From JAWXBA01 sp048499805 (lineage in GTDB: Bacteria > Gemmatimonadota > Gemmatimonadetes > Gemmatimonadales > GWC2-71-9), in NCBI GenBank assembly GCA_048499805.1, contig JASNZF010000002.1:620001-684000 (forward strand): a DNA stretch of 64,000 nucleotides, read 5' to 3'. How positions within the stretch are numbered: the stretch's first letter is position 1; the number at the start of each line of letters is the position of its first letter. Shown here piece after piece: positions 51,224 through 59,527 of the stretch. Below the pieces are notes generated by a model, which ran no database searches, was not told the DNA's origin, and saw only the letters and a list, made by a program, of their open reading frames with translations. The position numbers and the translations under genes are program-made.

Positions 51224-52599
51224 GCACCGCCGCCACCGCCGGCCAGGTTGCGGAGCGGCTTCATGCCGCGTCGGCGATGAATGCCGCGCTCGACTGGAGT
51301 CCGGAGCTGCTGGCCGCGGAGGCCGCCAGCGCCGACCGGCATCCCGACGGTGCGCTTCACGGGATGCCGATCGCGATCAAGGACAACATCGTCACCGCCG
51401 AGCAGCCGACCACCTGCGCGTCGCGAATTCTCGAGGGGTACCGCTCGCCCTTTACCGCCACCGCGGTCCAGCGACTGCGTGCCGCCGGCGGGATGGTCGC
51501 ATGCAAGGCCAACCTGGACGAGTTCGCGATGGGCTCGTCCACCGAGCACTCCGCCTATGGCCGCGTCCACCATCCGCTGGACCCGGGCCGGGTGCCGGGT
51601 GGGTCGTCCGGCGGATCGGCCGCCCTGGTCGCGGCGGGGGTGGTGCCCGCGGCGCTGGGCTCGGAGACCGGCGGGTCGGTGCGACAGCCCGCCAGCTTCT
51701 GCGGCATCGTGGGGGTCAAGCCGTCGTACGGGCTGGTCAGCCGCTGGGGCCTGGTGGCGTTCGGCTCCTCGCTTGACTGCATCTCGGTCTTCGGCGACAC
51801 CGTGGCACGGGCCGCCCGGGTCCTCGAGACGATCAGCGGGCACGATCCCCAGGACGCCACCACCTTCGACCGGCCCCCGCTGGCACCGTTCGCGCCGCGC
51901 ACCGACTTGAAGGGGATCCGGATCGGCCTGCCGAGGGAGTACTTCCCGGACGATCTCGATCCCGCGATCCGGGCCGCCTGCGACCGGACGATCCGCGTCC
52001 TCAAGGACCTCGGTGCCGAGGTGGTGGAGGTCTCCCTGCCGCACACGGCGTATGCGGTGCCCACCTACTACGTGCTCAACCCCGCCGAGGCGGCCGCCAA
52101 CCTGGCCCGCTATGACGGGGTGCGCTACGGCGTCCGCAAGGTCGGCCCGGCGGGCGACGTCCGGGCCCTGTACCAGGCCACCCGGGGGCAGGGCTTCGGT
52201 CCCGAGGTGCGGCGCCGGATCCTGGTGGGCACCTACGTGCTCAGCGCCGGGTACTACGATGCCTACTACGCGCGGGCCCAGCAGGTCCGGCGTCACCTGG
52301 CGCAGGACTTCACCGACGCCTTCGGGGCTGGGGTGGACCTGCTGTTCACCCCGACCACCCCCAGCACCGCATTTGCCGCGGGCGCCAACACCGCCGATCC
52401 GGTGGCGATGTACCTCGCCGACATCTTCGTCTGCGCGGTGAGCCTGGCCGGGCTGCCCGCCCTGAGCATCCCGATCGGGCGCGACCAGGGACTGCCGATC
52501 GGCGGGCAGCTGATCGCCCCGTTCATGCAGGATGGCGCCATGCTGGCCGCCGCGGACCTCCTCGAACGCCACGTCGATGCCACCGGGGAGGTCCGCTGA
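51220..52599 (+). CDS. gatA: Asp-tRNA(Asn)/Glu-tRNA(Gln) amidotransferase subunit A
   Basis: 459 aa amidase-signature enzyme. The Ser-cisSer-Lys triad is visible in IAIKDNI and VPGGSSGGSAA, with GSETGGSVRQPA carrying the nucleophile. It frees ammonia from glutamine for GatB. GTG start. Confidence 0.97.
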   Translation: MSTAATAGQVAERLHAASAMNAALDWSPELLAAEAASADRHPDGALHGMPIAIKDNIVTAEQPTTCASRILEGYRSPFTATAVQRLRAAGGMVACKANLDEFAMGSSTEHSAYGRVHHPLDPGRVPGGSSGGSAALVAAGVVPAALGSETGGSVRQPASFCGIVGVKPSYGLVSRWGLVAFGSSLDCISVFGDTVARAARVLETISGHDPQDATTFDRPPLAPFAPRTDLKGIRIGLPREYFPDDLDPAIRAACDRTIRVLKDLGAEVVEVSLPHTAYAVPTYYVLNPAEAAANLARYDGVRYGVRKVGPAGDVRALYQATRGQGFGPEVRRRILVGTYVLSAGYYDAYYARAQQVRRHLAQDFTDAFGAGVDLLFTPTTPSTAFAAGANTADPVAMYLADIFVCAVSLAGLPALSIPIGRDQGLPIGGQLIAPFMQDGAMLAAADLLERHVDATGEVR

Positions 52600-54026
52600 T
52601 GGCCACCACCTGGGAAACCGTCGTCGGGCTGGAGGTGCACGTCCAGCTGGCCACCGCCTCGAAGATGTTCTGCGGCTGCAGCACCACCTTCGGCGAGGCG
52701 CCGAACACCAACGTCTGCCCGGTCTGCCTGGGGCTGCCGGGCGCGCTGCCGGTGCCCAACGAGGAGGCAATCCGCCTCGCCACGCGGGCGGCGCTGGCCC
52801 TCGAGTGCACCGTGCACGAGACCAGCGTCTTCGCCCGCAAGAACTATTTCTACCCCGACCTGCCGAAGGGGTACCAGATCTCGCAGTTCGACAAGCCGCT
52901 CGCCACCGGCGGGGTCCTGCGGTGCGAGTCGCCGGATCGGGGGCCGCTCGCCGTCGGGATCACCCGGCTGCACGTCGAGGAAGACGCCGGCAAGTCGCTG
53001 CACGACCGGTTCCCCGGGCTGACCGCGGTCGACCTCAACCGGGCCGGTGTCCCCCTCGCCGAGATCGTCAGCGAGCCCGACCTCCGTTCCCCGGCCGAGG
53101 CGCGGGCCTACCTGACCGCCATCAAGCAGCTGCTCGTCTTTGCCGGCATCAGCGACTGCAGCATGGAGAAGGGCAGCCTCCGCGTCGACGCCAACCTCTC
53201 GGTGCGCCCGCTCGGCGAGACCACCCTCGGCACCAAGACCGAGGTCAAGAACATGAACAGCTTCGCCAATGTGGAGCGCGCCCTGGAGGCGGAGCGTGCG
53301 AGGCAGATCGCCCTGCTCGAGTCGGGCGGTCGGGTCGAGCAGGTCTCGCTGCTGTTCAATGCGGCCACCGGCGAGGTCCGCCCGATGCGCTCGAAGGAGG
53401 ACAGCCACGACTACCGGTACTTCCCCGATCCCGACCTGCCGCCGCTGGTGCTGGCCCCGGCGTGGATCGCGACCGAGCGCGCCGCCCTGCCGGAGTTGCC
53501 CGACGCCATGCGGGCGCGCCTGGCGGAGCAGTACGGGCTGCCGGCCTATGATGCCCAGGTGCTGAGTGGCGAGGTCGCGATCGCCCGCTACTTCGAGGCG
53601 GTGGTGGCGACGGGTGCCGAGGCCAAGGCCGCGGCCAATTGGGTCATGGGCGAGGCGCTCACCGATTGGAATGCCGCGGGCGCCTTCCGGGTGCCCGCCG
53701 CCACGCTGTCCGCGCTGATCGGGCTCGTGGCGGGCGGCACCGTCAGTCACCAGGCGGGGAAGAAGGTCTACGCCGAGCTGTCGTCCCGCGGCGGGGGCGA
53801 CCCGCTGGCGCTGGCGACTGAACTGGGCCTGATCCAGGTGCGCGATGCCTCGGCACTCGAGGCGTGGGTGGACGAGGTGATCGCCGCCTGCCCGGACGAG
53901 GTGGCGCGGTTCAAGGGCGGGGAGGCGAAGCTGATGGGCTTCCTGACCGGGCAGGTGATGAAGCGAAGCGGTGGCAAGGCCGACCCCAAGGGCATCCAGG
54001 CGGTGCTGGCAAGGAAGCTGGCATGA
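52599..54026 (+). CDS. gatB: Asp-tRNA(Asn)/Glu-tRNA(Gln) amidotransferase subunit B
   Basis: 475 aa. ETVVGLEVHVQLAT, CPVCLGLPGALPVPN and YFYPDLPKGYQISQ are GatB signatures. It binds mischarged tRNA and performs the kinase/transamidase step. The C-terminal YqeY-like domain is present. Its ATG shares the last base of the gatA stop. Confidence 0.97.
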   Translation: MATTWETVVGLEVHVQLATASKMFCGCSTTFGEAPNTNVCPVCLGLPGALPVPNEEAIRLATRAALALECTVHETSVFARKNYFYPDLPKGYQISQFDKPLATGGVLRCESPDRGPLAVGITRLHVEEDAGKSLHDRFPGLTAVDLNRAGVPLAEIVSEPDLRSPAEARAYLTAIKQLLVFAGISDCSMEKGSLRVDANLSVRPLGETTLGTKTEVKNMNSFANVERALEAERARQIALLESGGRVEQVSLLFNAATGEVRPMRSKEDSHDYRYFPDPDLPPLVLAPAWIATERAALPELPDAMRARLAEQYGLPAYDAQVLSGEVAIARYFEAVVATGAEAKAAANWVMGEALTDWNAAGAFRVPAATLSALIGLVAGGTVSHQAGKKVYAELSSRGGGDPLALATELGLIQVRDASALEAWVDEVIAACPDEVARFKGGEAKLMGFLTGQVMKRSGGKADPKGIQAVLARKLA

Positions 54027-55252
54027 GCACGACGCACGTGGCGCCGGTCGAGGCGATTCGGGCCCATTTCCCGGCCCTCGAGCGCCGTCACAACGGCCAC
54101 CTGGTCGCCTATTTCGACGGCCCCGGCGGGACCCAGGTGCCCCGCGCCGTCGGCGACGCGATGCTCGACTACCTCTACCATCACAACGCCAACACCCACT
54201 GGAGCTACCCGACCAGCGCGGAGACCGACCGGTTGCTCTGGCAGGCCCGGGAAGCAGTGTCGGAGATGCTCGGCTCGTCGCCGAGCGAGGTGGCCTTCGG
54301 TGCCAACATGACGACCCTCACCTTCCACCTGGCGCGTGCGCTGGGCCGGAAGTGGGGACCCGGTGACGAGGTGGTCGTCACGGAGCTCGATCACCACGCC
54401 AACCTGGCGCCGTGGCAGGCCCTGGTGCAGGAGCGGGGGATCACCCTCCGCGTCGTCCCGCTCGACCCCACGACCGGGCGCCTCGTGCCGGATGGCCTCG
54501 CCGCCGCCATCGGGCCGCGGACCAGGCTGGTGGCCATCGGCATGGCGTCGAACGCCCTCGGCACCGTCACCGACGTCGCCACCGCGTGTGCCCAGGCGTC
54601 GGCGGCCGGGGCGCTTTCGTTCGTGGATGCCGTGCACGCCGCGGCGCACCTGCCGATCGATGTCCGCCGGATCGGCTGTGACTTCCTGTCCTGCTCGGCC
54701 TACAAGTTCTACGGTCCGCACATCGGCATCCTCTTTGGCCGCGGCGCCCAGCTCGAGGCGCTCGACCTGCCCAAGCTCATCCCCGCCGCCGACGACCCGC
54801 CCGAAAGCCTCGAGACCGGGACCCAGAACCACGAGGGGATCGTTGGCGCTGCGGCGGCCATCGCGTTCCTGGCCGGGCTCGCCAGCGGCGCCCCGAACCG
54901 CCGCGACGGCCTCCGTGCCACCCTGATGGAGCTCCACCACCGGGGCGAGGCACTGCTGGCCGCGATGTGGGAGGGACTTTCCGCGATACCCGGGGTGCGC
55001 TGCAGCGGGCCACCGCCCGGCACGCCGCGGACCCCGACCCTGGGGTTCACGGTGGCAGGAAGGACGTCGGAGCAGGTGGCCATCGCCCTCGCGGAACGCG
55101 GGGTGTTCGTGTCCCACGGCGACTTCTACGCGGTCACGGTGATCGAGCGGCTGGGCGTGGAGGGGTTGGTACGAGCGGGGTGCGCGTGCTACACCACGAG
55201 GGCAGAGGTGGACCGGCTGGTGGCCGGCGTGCACGCGCTCGTGCAGGGCTGA
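54023..55252 (+). CDS. class V aminotransferase, cysteine desulfurase-like (VC1184 type)
   Basis: 409 aa PLP enzyme. The lysine for PLP lies in SCSAYKFYGPHIGILFG, and the N-terminal FPALERR...FDGPGGTQVP segment is that of the cysteine desulfurase-like VC1184 subfamily. The flexible-loop Cys of true IscS/SufS is not evident, so sulfur transfer is doubtful. ATGA overlap with gatB. Confidence 0.85.
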   Translation: MSTTHVAPVEAIRAHFPALERRHNGHLVAYFDGPGGTQVPRAVGDAMLDYLYHHNANTHWSYPTSAETDRLLWQAREAVSEMLGSSPSEVAFGANMTTLTFHLARALGRKWGPGDEVVVTELDHHANLAPWQALVQERGITLRVVPLDPTTGRLVPDGLAAAIGPRTRLVAIGMASNALGTVTDVATACAQASAAGALSFVDAVHAAAHLPIDVRRIGCDFLSCSAYKFYGPHIGILFGRGAQLEALDLPKLIPAADDPPESLETGTQNHEGIVGAAAAIAFLAGLASGAPNRRDGLRATLMELHHRGEALLAAMWEGLSAIPGVRCSGPPPGTPRTPTLGFTVAGRTSEQVAIALAERGVFVSHGDFYAVTVIERLGVEGLVRAGCACYTTRAEVDRLVAGVHALVQG

Positions 55253-55259
55253 GCCGCGC

Positions 55260-56255
55260 TCAGGCGGCTGGGGAGTCCGTGTCGGATCCCAGCACGACGG
55301 ACTCCGGCACCGTCACCAGTTCGGGCGGTGCCGGCAGCAGCCACGGCCGGGTTACCGTGCTGTCGAGCCAGTACTCCAGCGGGTGGTCCGGCAGCCCATA
55401 GTGTTCTGCTGCGGCTTCCAGCATCCGCTCCTTGTTGGGCCATGAACCCCGGACCAGTTCCCGCCGCCGGAGGCGCTTGGCCTGGTAGAGCGGGCGGTGT
55501 CCCGTCGGGTCGAGCTCGCGGGCGCGTCCCGCCTCGGATCGCAGTGTCTCCATGACGTAGTCGTAGGCCACCGCGAGGTGACGCTCGACCTGGTCATCGG
55601 TCAGCATCCACCGGCTGCGCTCGCGTGCCATTCGCATCGTCTCCTGCCACCCCTTCATGTCCGCCAGGTGCACCAGTCCGCGGAAGATCTTGCGGTTGGT
55701 GCGGACGCTGAACAGCGTGGGGGAGATGATCGACTCCAGGTGCTGATCGGCCGGGGCGTGGTCCAGGACGATCAGCTGCTTGGCCTTCCGGGCGTAGGCC
55801 GCGGTCAGGTACGCCTCGACCCGGCTCTCCCAGTAGGAATGCCCCATCGAGCGGGCGCTGCTGGTCAGCAGCAATTGCCGGGGGACGAAGAAGTTGTGCG
55901 CCACGGTGTCTGCCGCCAGGTGCGACAGGTAGCCCAGCCCGAACGCCCGGAGCCGCTCCGACTCGGCGCGGTCATGAACCTCCTGGCCCACCGTCCAGAA
56001 GTGGGAATGGCGCCCGGGTGGCACGTACTTCTTGGCGATGGAGGTGTCGGCGGCGATGCTGCCGTACAGGAAGTCCCAGGGATAGTGGTGCAGCAGCTCG
56101 GCGATCACCGGCGGCAGCAGCCGCAGGTTGGCCAGGACGGTCTCGCTCAGGAAGATGTGGGTGCCCGGGGTCCAGGCGTGGGCATCCGAGGGCAGGAGGA
56201 GCAGCATCAGGACCGCCAGACCAGCTCCCCACCCCAAACGGGACCAACCGCTCAC
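55260..56255 (-). CDS. zinc-dependent phospholipase C-like protein
   Basis: 331 aa. A hydrophobic signal (GAGLAVLMLLLLPSDAHA) is followed at once by WTPGTHIFLSE, the N-terminal Trp/His of the zinc-dependent phospholipase C fold. FGLGYLSHLAADTVAHNFFVP supplies further metal-binding histidines and Asp. Other candidate ligands (DHAPADQH) follow. The substrate is uncertain, as many bacterial homologues are uncharacterised. The start is GTG at 56255, overlapping the DUF948-like stop. Confidence 0.82.
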   Translation of the reverse strand: MSGWSRLGWGAGLAVLMLLLLPSDAHAWTPGTHIFLSETVLANLRLLPPVIAELLHHYPWDFLYGSIAADTSIAKKYVPPGRHSHFWTVGQEVHDRAESERLRAFGLGYLSHLAADTVAHNFFVPRQLLLTSSARSMGHSYWESRVEAYLTAAYARKAKQLIVLDHAPADQHLESIISPTLFSVRTNRKIFRGLVHLADMKGWQETMRMARERSRWMLTDDQVERHLAVAYDYVMETLRSEAGRARELDPTGHRPLYQAKRLRRRELVRGSWPNKERMLEAAAEHYGLPDHPLEYWLDSTVTRPWLLPAPPELVTVPESVVLGSDTDSPAA

Positions 56256-56719
56256 CGACGCCCTCGCACCAGGAGCCTCCGCACCAAACCGATGGCGCCG
56301 CCGGCGGTCCGGACCCGCCGCACCGCCGCCGTGGCGTCCAGCGCCGTCTCCTCGACTTCCTCCTGCACCACCTCGATCAGGGCGTCGAAGTCCTGCAGGC
56401 GCCGACGGGCACGCTTGATCCCGCGCTCGAAGGTGAACCGGGTCCGCCGGCTGGTTTCCAGGACTTCCCGGATTTCTCCGGTGATCTGCTCGGAAAGCGC
56501 CTCGCCCTTGACCGCCAGCCGGTTGACCGCCTTGATGGCGGGCTCCAGCTCCGTGGTCAGGGCGTGCAGGTCCTTCCGCAGTTCCGCGCCGTCGTTCCGG
56601 ATCTGGAACGCCGCGATCGCCATCCCGATGAAACAGATCGCGATCACCACCATGGACAGGGCCACGGTCGTGCCAACCCAACTGGACGTGGCGGCTTGGA
56701 GCGCCAGGAGGAGCGTCAT
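56252..56719 (-). CDS. DUF948-like membrane-anchored coiled-coil protein
   Basis: 155 aa. One N-terminal transmembrane helix (TTVALSMVVIAICFIGMAIAAF) followed by a long amphipathic helix (RKDLHALTTELEPAIKAVNRL, EALSEQITGEIREVLETS). General-stress DUF948 proteins have this layout. Function unknown. Divergent from murA. Confidence 0.75.
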   Translation of the reverse strand: MTLLLALQAATSSWVGTTVALSMVVIAICFIGMAIAAFQIRNDGAELRKDLHALTTELEPAIKAVNRLAVKGEALSEQITGEIREVLETSRRTRFTFERGIKRARRRLQDFDALIEVVQEEVEETALDATAAVRRVRTAGGAIGLVRRLLVRGRR

Positions 56720-56752
56720 GCCTGGCTCCGGGTGGGGGAATCCATGCCCGAA

Positions 56753-56758
56753 TATAAT
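56753..56758 (+). promoter_or_regulatory. -10 box in the murA/DUF948 divergent region
   Basis: Perfect TATAAT, 55 bases before the murA ATG, in a 94-base divergent intergenic region. No good -35 box is seen upstream. Confidence 0.4.
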
Positions 56759-56813
56759 GCCGAAACCCGCGGCCCCGCTTGACGCTCCGGACCCGCCCCG
56801 CGAGGTTTGCCGC

Positions 56814-58097
56814 ATGCCTCCACGTTTCGTCGTCCGCGGCGGGAAGCCGCTCCACGGGACCATCGTTCCCGCCGGCAACAAGAACGCCGCCCTCCCGATC
56901 CTGGCGGCCACCGTCCTGGGACGGAGCCCCTCCACCCTGCACAATGTCCCGCGGATCCGGGATGTCGAGGCGATGGCGGAACTGCTGGCGGGGCTCGGTG
57001 CCAGCGTCGAGTGGACCGGCACCAATACCGTCCGGATCGACCCGGCCGGTGTCACCGCGCGGCCACTCGATCCCGTCCTCTGCGCCAGGATCCGGGCCTC
57101 CATCCTGATGGCTGGCCCGCTCCTGGCCCGGTTCGGCAAGGTCATCCTGCCCCCGCCCGGGGGCGATGTCATCGGCCGCCGCCGGGTCGACACCCACTTC
57201 CTGGCCCTCGAGGAACTCGGGGCTACGGTGCGGGTCGGTGACCGCTACGAGATCGAGGGTGCCCACCTGACCGGCGCCGACATCTTCCTCGACGAACCCA
57301 GCGTGACCGGCACGGAGAACGCCCTGATGGCGGCGGTCACCGCCACGGGCCGCACCATCTTCCGCAATGCCGCCGCCGAGCCCCACGTGCAGGACCTGGC
57401 CCACTTCCTGGTCGCGATGGGCGCCCGGATCGAGGGGATCGGCTCCAACACCTATACCCTCGAGGGGGTGGACGCGCTCCAGGGTGCCGAGTACACGATC
57501 GGCCCCGACCACATCGAGATCGCCTCGTTCATCGGGCTCGCTGCCGTCACCGACGGGGCGATCACCATCAACGGGGTCCGCGGGCCCGACCTCCGCAGCA
57601 CCCTGCTCGGCTTCGACCGCCTGGGCATCCGGCCCCGACTCAGCGGCACCGAGCTGGTGGTCGATGCCCACCAGGAGCGACGGATCCGGCCCGACCTCGG
57701 CGGCCACGTCCCCAAGCTCGAGGATGGCCCCTGGCCGGCCTTCCCGGCCGACGTCATGTCGATCGCCATCGTTGCCGCCACCCAGTGCGAGGGGATGATC
57801 CTGATCCACGAGAAGATGTTCGAGTCCCGGCTCTTCTTCGTCGACAAGCTGATCGGCATGGGTGCCAGGATCGTCCTCTGCGACCCCCATCGGGCCGTCA
57901 TCTCCGGCCCCGCGCGGCTCCGGGGCGGGACGGTGGAGTCGCCCGACATCCGGGCCGGGATGGCGATGCTCCTCGCGGCGCTGGCCGCGGAGGGGCAGAG
58001 CACCATCCACAACGTGGGGCAGATCGAGCGGGGCTACGAGCGCATCGATGCACGCCTCCGGGCGCTCGGAGCCGACATCCAGCGACTGGATGACTGA
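56814..58097 (+). CDS. murA: UDP-N-acetylglucosamine 1-carboxyvinyltransferase
   Basis: 427 aa EPSP-synthase-fold enzyme, first committed step of peptidoglycan synthesis. PAGNKNAALPIL holds the substrate Lys/Asn. The active-site loop reads PPGGDVIGRR: Asp118 replaces the Cys that fosfomycin alkylates in E. coli MurA (Cys115). The same Cys-to-Asp change in Mycobacterium and Chlamydia gives fosfomycin resistance. The start at 56814 is the ATG just before the family-typical PPRFVVRGGKPL; the frame is open far upstream. Confidence 0.96.
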   Translation: MPPRFVVRGGKPLHGTIVPAGNKNAALPILAATVLGRSPSTLHNVPRIRDVEAMAELLAGLGASVEWTGTNTVRIDPAGVTARPLDPVLCARIRASILMAGPLLARFGKVILPPPGGDVIGRRRVDTHFLALEELGATVRVGDRYEIEGAHLTGADIFLDEPSVTGTENALMAAVTATGRTIFRNAAAEPHVQDLAHFLVAMGARIEGIGSNTYTLEGVDALQGAEYTIGPDHIEIASFIGLAAVTDGAITINGVRGPDLRSTLLGFDRLGIRPRLSGTELVVDAHQERRIRPDLGGHVPKLEDGPWPAFPADVMSIAIVAATQCEGMILIHEKMFESRLFFVDKLIGMGARIVLCDPHRAVISGPARLRGGTVESPDIRAGMAMLLAALAAEGQSTIHNVGQIERGYERIDARLRALGADIQRLDD

Positions 58098-58890
58098 CCG
58101 GCAGCCCCGGGTTGCCTCCGAGGTCCCGCTGGCCGGCGCCGTTCCCCGGTGGGAGGTGCCCGGCTGGCGCGAGCGGTTCGGCGTGGTTGCCGGGGTGACC
58201 GGGCGGGGCGACGGGACGGCGGGGGCGGGTTTCGACCTCGGACTCTGGACCGGGGAACCGGTCGGGCAGGTCCACGAGCGGTGGCGTGACTTCCTCCGGG
58301 CCGAACCGGGATTCCCGGGAGCGGTCCTCTCCCACCAGGTCCACGGCACGGCCATCGCCCAGCATTCGGAGCGGCACCAGGGGTGGACCCTCCTCGGGGG
58401 GTATGACGGCCACCTCACCGGGGCCAGCGGGCTTCTCCTGCTCGTGACCGTGGCCGATTGCGTCCCGGTCTACCTCCTCGACCCGACCCGCCGTCATTGT
58501 GCCCTGGTCCATGCCGGCTGGCGGGGCGTCGCCGGGGGGATCCTCGAGGCGGCGGTGTCCCACCTGTGCGGGGCTTCCGGTGGTTCTCCGGCGGATCTCG
58601 CAATGCATTGTGGTGTCGCGATATCGGGCCCCTGCTATGAAGTGGATGATGCAGTCGCGACGGCGTGTGGAAAACCCACACCGACGGGGACGAAGGTCCA
58701 TCTGGACCTCCGTGACCGGCTGGCCGATCAGGGGGATGTGTTGGGCGTGGGCGAGATCACCGTCTCCGGGCATTGTACCGCCTCGCAACCTGGCGACTTC
58801 TTCAGTCACCGGGGCTCCGGGGGCCGGGACGGGCGGCAGGTGGCCTATCTCGGGTATCCCGTGCCGGGCTCCGCCGCAGTTCCACTGTAA
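58090..58890 (+). CDS. pgeF: peptidoglycan editing factor PgeF (laccase-domain, YfiH family)
   Basis: 266 aa. LSHQVHGTAI, VTVADCVPVYLLDP and ALVHAGWRGVAGG are the conserved metal-site motifs. PgeF removes wrongly incorporated L-Ser from UDP-MurNAc precursors, which suits its position after murA. Eight-base overlap with murA. Confidence 0.93.
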   Translation: MTDRQPRVASEVPLAGAVPRWEVPGWRERFGVVAGVTGRGDGTAGAGFDLGLWTGEPVGQVHERWRDFLRAEPGFPGAVLSHQVHGTAIAQHSERHQGWTLLGGYDGHLTGASGLLLLVTVADCVPVYLLDPTRRHCALVHAGWRGVAGGILEAAVSHLCGASGGSPADLAMHCGVAISGPCYEVDDAVATACGKPTPTGTKVHLDLRDRLADQGDVLGVGEITVSGHCTASQPGDFFSHRGSGGRDGRQVAYLGYPVPGSAAVPL

Positions 58891-58899
58891 GGGGGCAGG

Positions 58900-59271
58900 G
58901 TGATCGGTTCCTGGGCAGTTCGGGTGGTGGTTGGCGGGGCGCTGATGGCCCTGGGTGCGGGGTGCCTCAGCGAGCCGGGGGCGGACACGACTCCCCCCAC
59001 GGTGGAAATCACCAGCCCGGCCGCCAACGCGACCGTTTCCGGCGTGGTGAGCATCTCCACCCGGGTCACCGACAATGTCGGGATCGAGGTGGTCCGGTTC
59101 TATGCCGGCACCACGCTCCTGGGCGAGGACGGGATCGCCCCCTACGAGTGGCTCTGGAACACGACGACCCGGGCCCCCGGCGCCGTCCAGCTCCAGGTGG
59201 TGGCGGTGGACCTCGCCGGGAACACCGGGAATGCCCAAGTCACGGTGACCGTCAACAACGGCCCCCAGTAG
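58900..59271 (+). CDS. lipoprotein with an Ig-like domain
   Basis: 123 aa. Lipobox LGAGC, then one Ig-like beta sandwich (PPTVEITSPAANATVSGVV, IEVVRFYAGTTLLGED, VVAVDLAGNTGNAQVTVTV) of the type found repeated in secreted Gemmatimonadota and Bacteroidota proteins. GTG start; probably a small surface adhesin or binding module. Confidence 0.75.
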   Translation: MIGSWAVRVVVGGALMALGAGCLSEPGADTTPPTVEITSPAANATVSGVVSISTRVTDNVGIEVVRFYAGTTLLGEDGIAPYEWLWNTTTRAPGAVQLQVVAVDLAGNTGNAQVTVTVNNGPQ

Positions 59272-59287
59272 GGCGGGGGCCGGGAAT

Positions 59288-59317
59288 TGACGCGGGACGC
59301 CCGCTGGCGGTATATTT
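59288..59317 (+). promoter_or_regulatory. nusA-infB promoter
   Basis: TTGACG (59288-59293), 18-base spacer, TATATT (59312-59317). Transcription should start near 59324, about 50 bases before a strong terminator. Confidence 0.65.
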
Positions 59318-59372
59318 GAAAGGCTGGACGGAGGTTTGTGGTGCTCGCCTGCCGGACCCGGGTTGGCTGACG

Positions 59373-59398
59373 ATGTGGGGAATTCCCCACATTTTTTG
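59373..59398 (+). terminator. intrinsic terminator in the nusA leader
   Basis: ATGTGGGG and CCCCACAT pair across AATT, then TTTTTGTT. A textbook intrinsic terminator, but placed between the promoter and nusA with no gene before it, so it may work as an attenuator. Confidence 0.8.
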
Positions 59399-59527
59399 TT
59401 CCCCCCACCGCCGGGACGTGCCCACCGGCCTCTTCCCTGGAATCGTGAGACCCTGTACCCGTCGGCACCCGGGACCCTGAAGGGCAGGGTGCGGTGCCGG
59501 CATCCCGAGTTTTCGGAGCGACCACGC

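Noticed and set aside
48513..51236. 907-codon frame antisense to pcrA and gatC
   Set aside because: Shadow of certain + strand genes, no domain signature.
55260..58418. 1052-codon open frame on the minus strand
   Set aside because: Only the last 331 codons (phospholipase-like protein) are protein-like; the rest is antisense to murA and pgeF and overlaps the DUF948-like gene in another frame.
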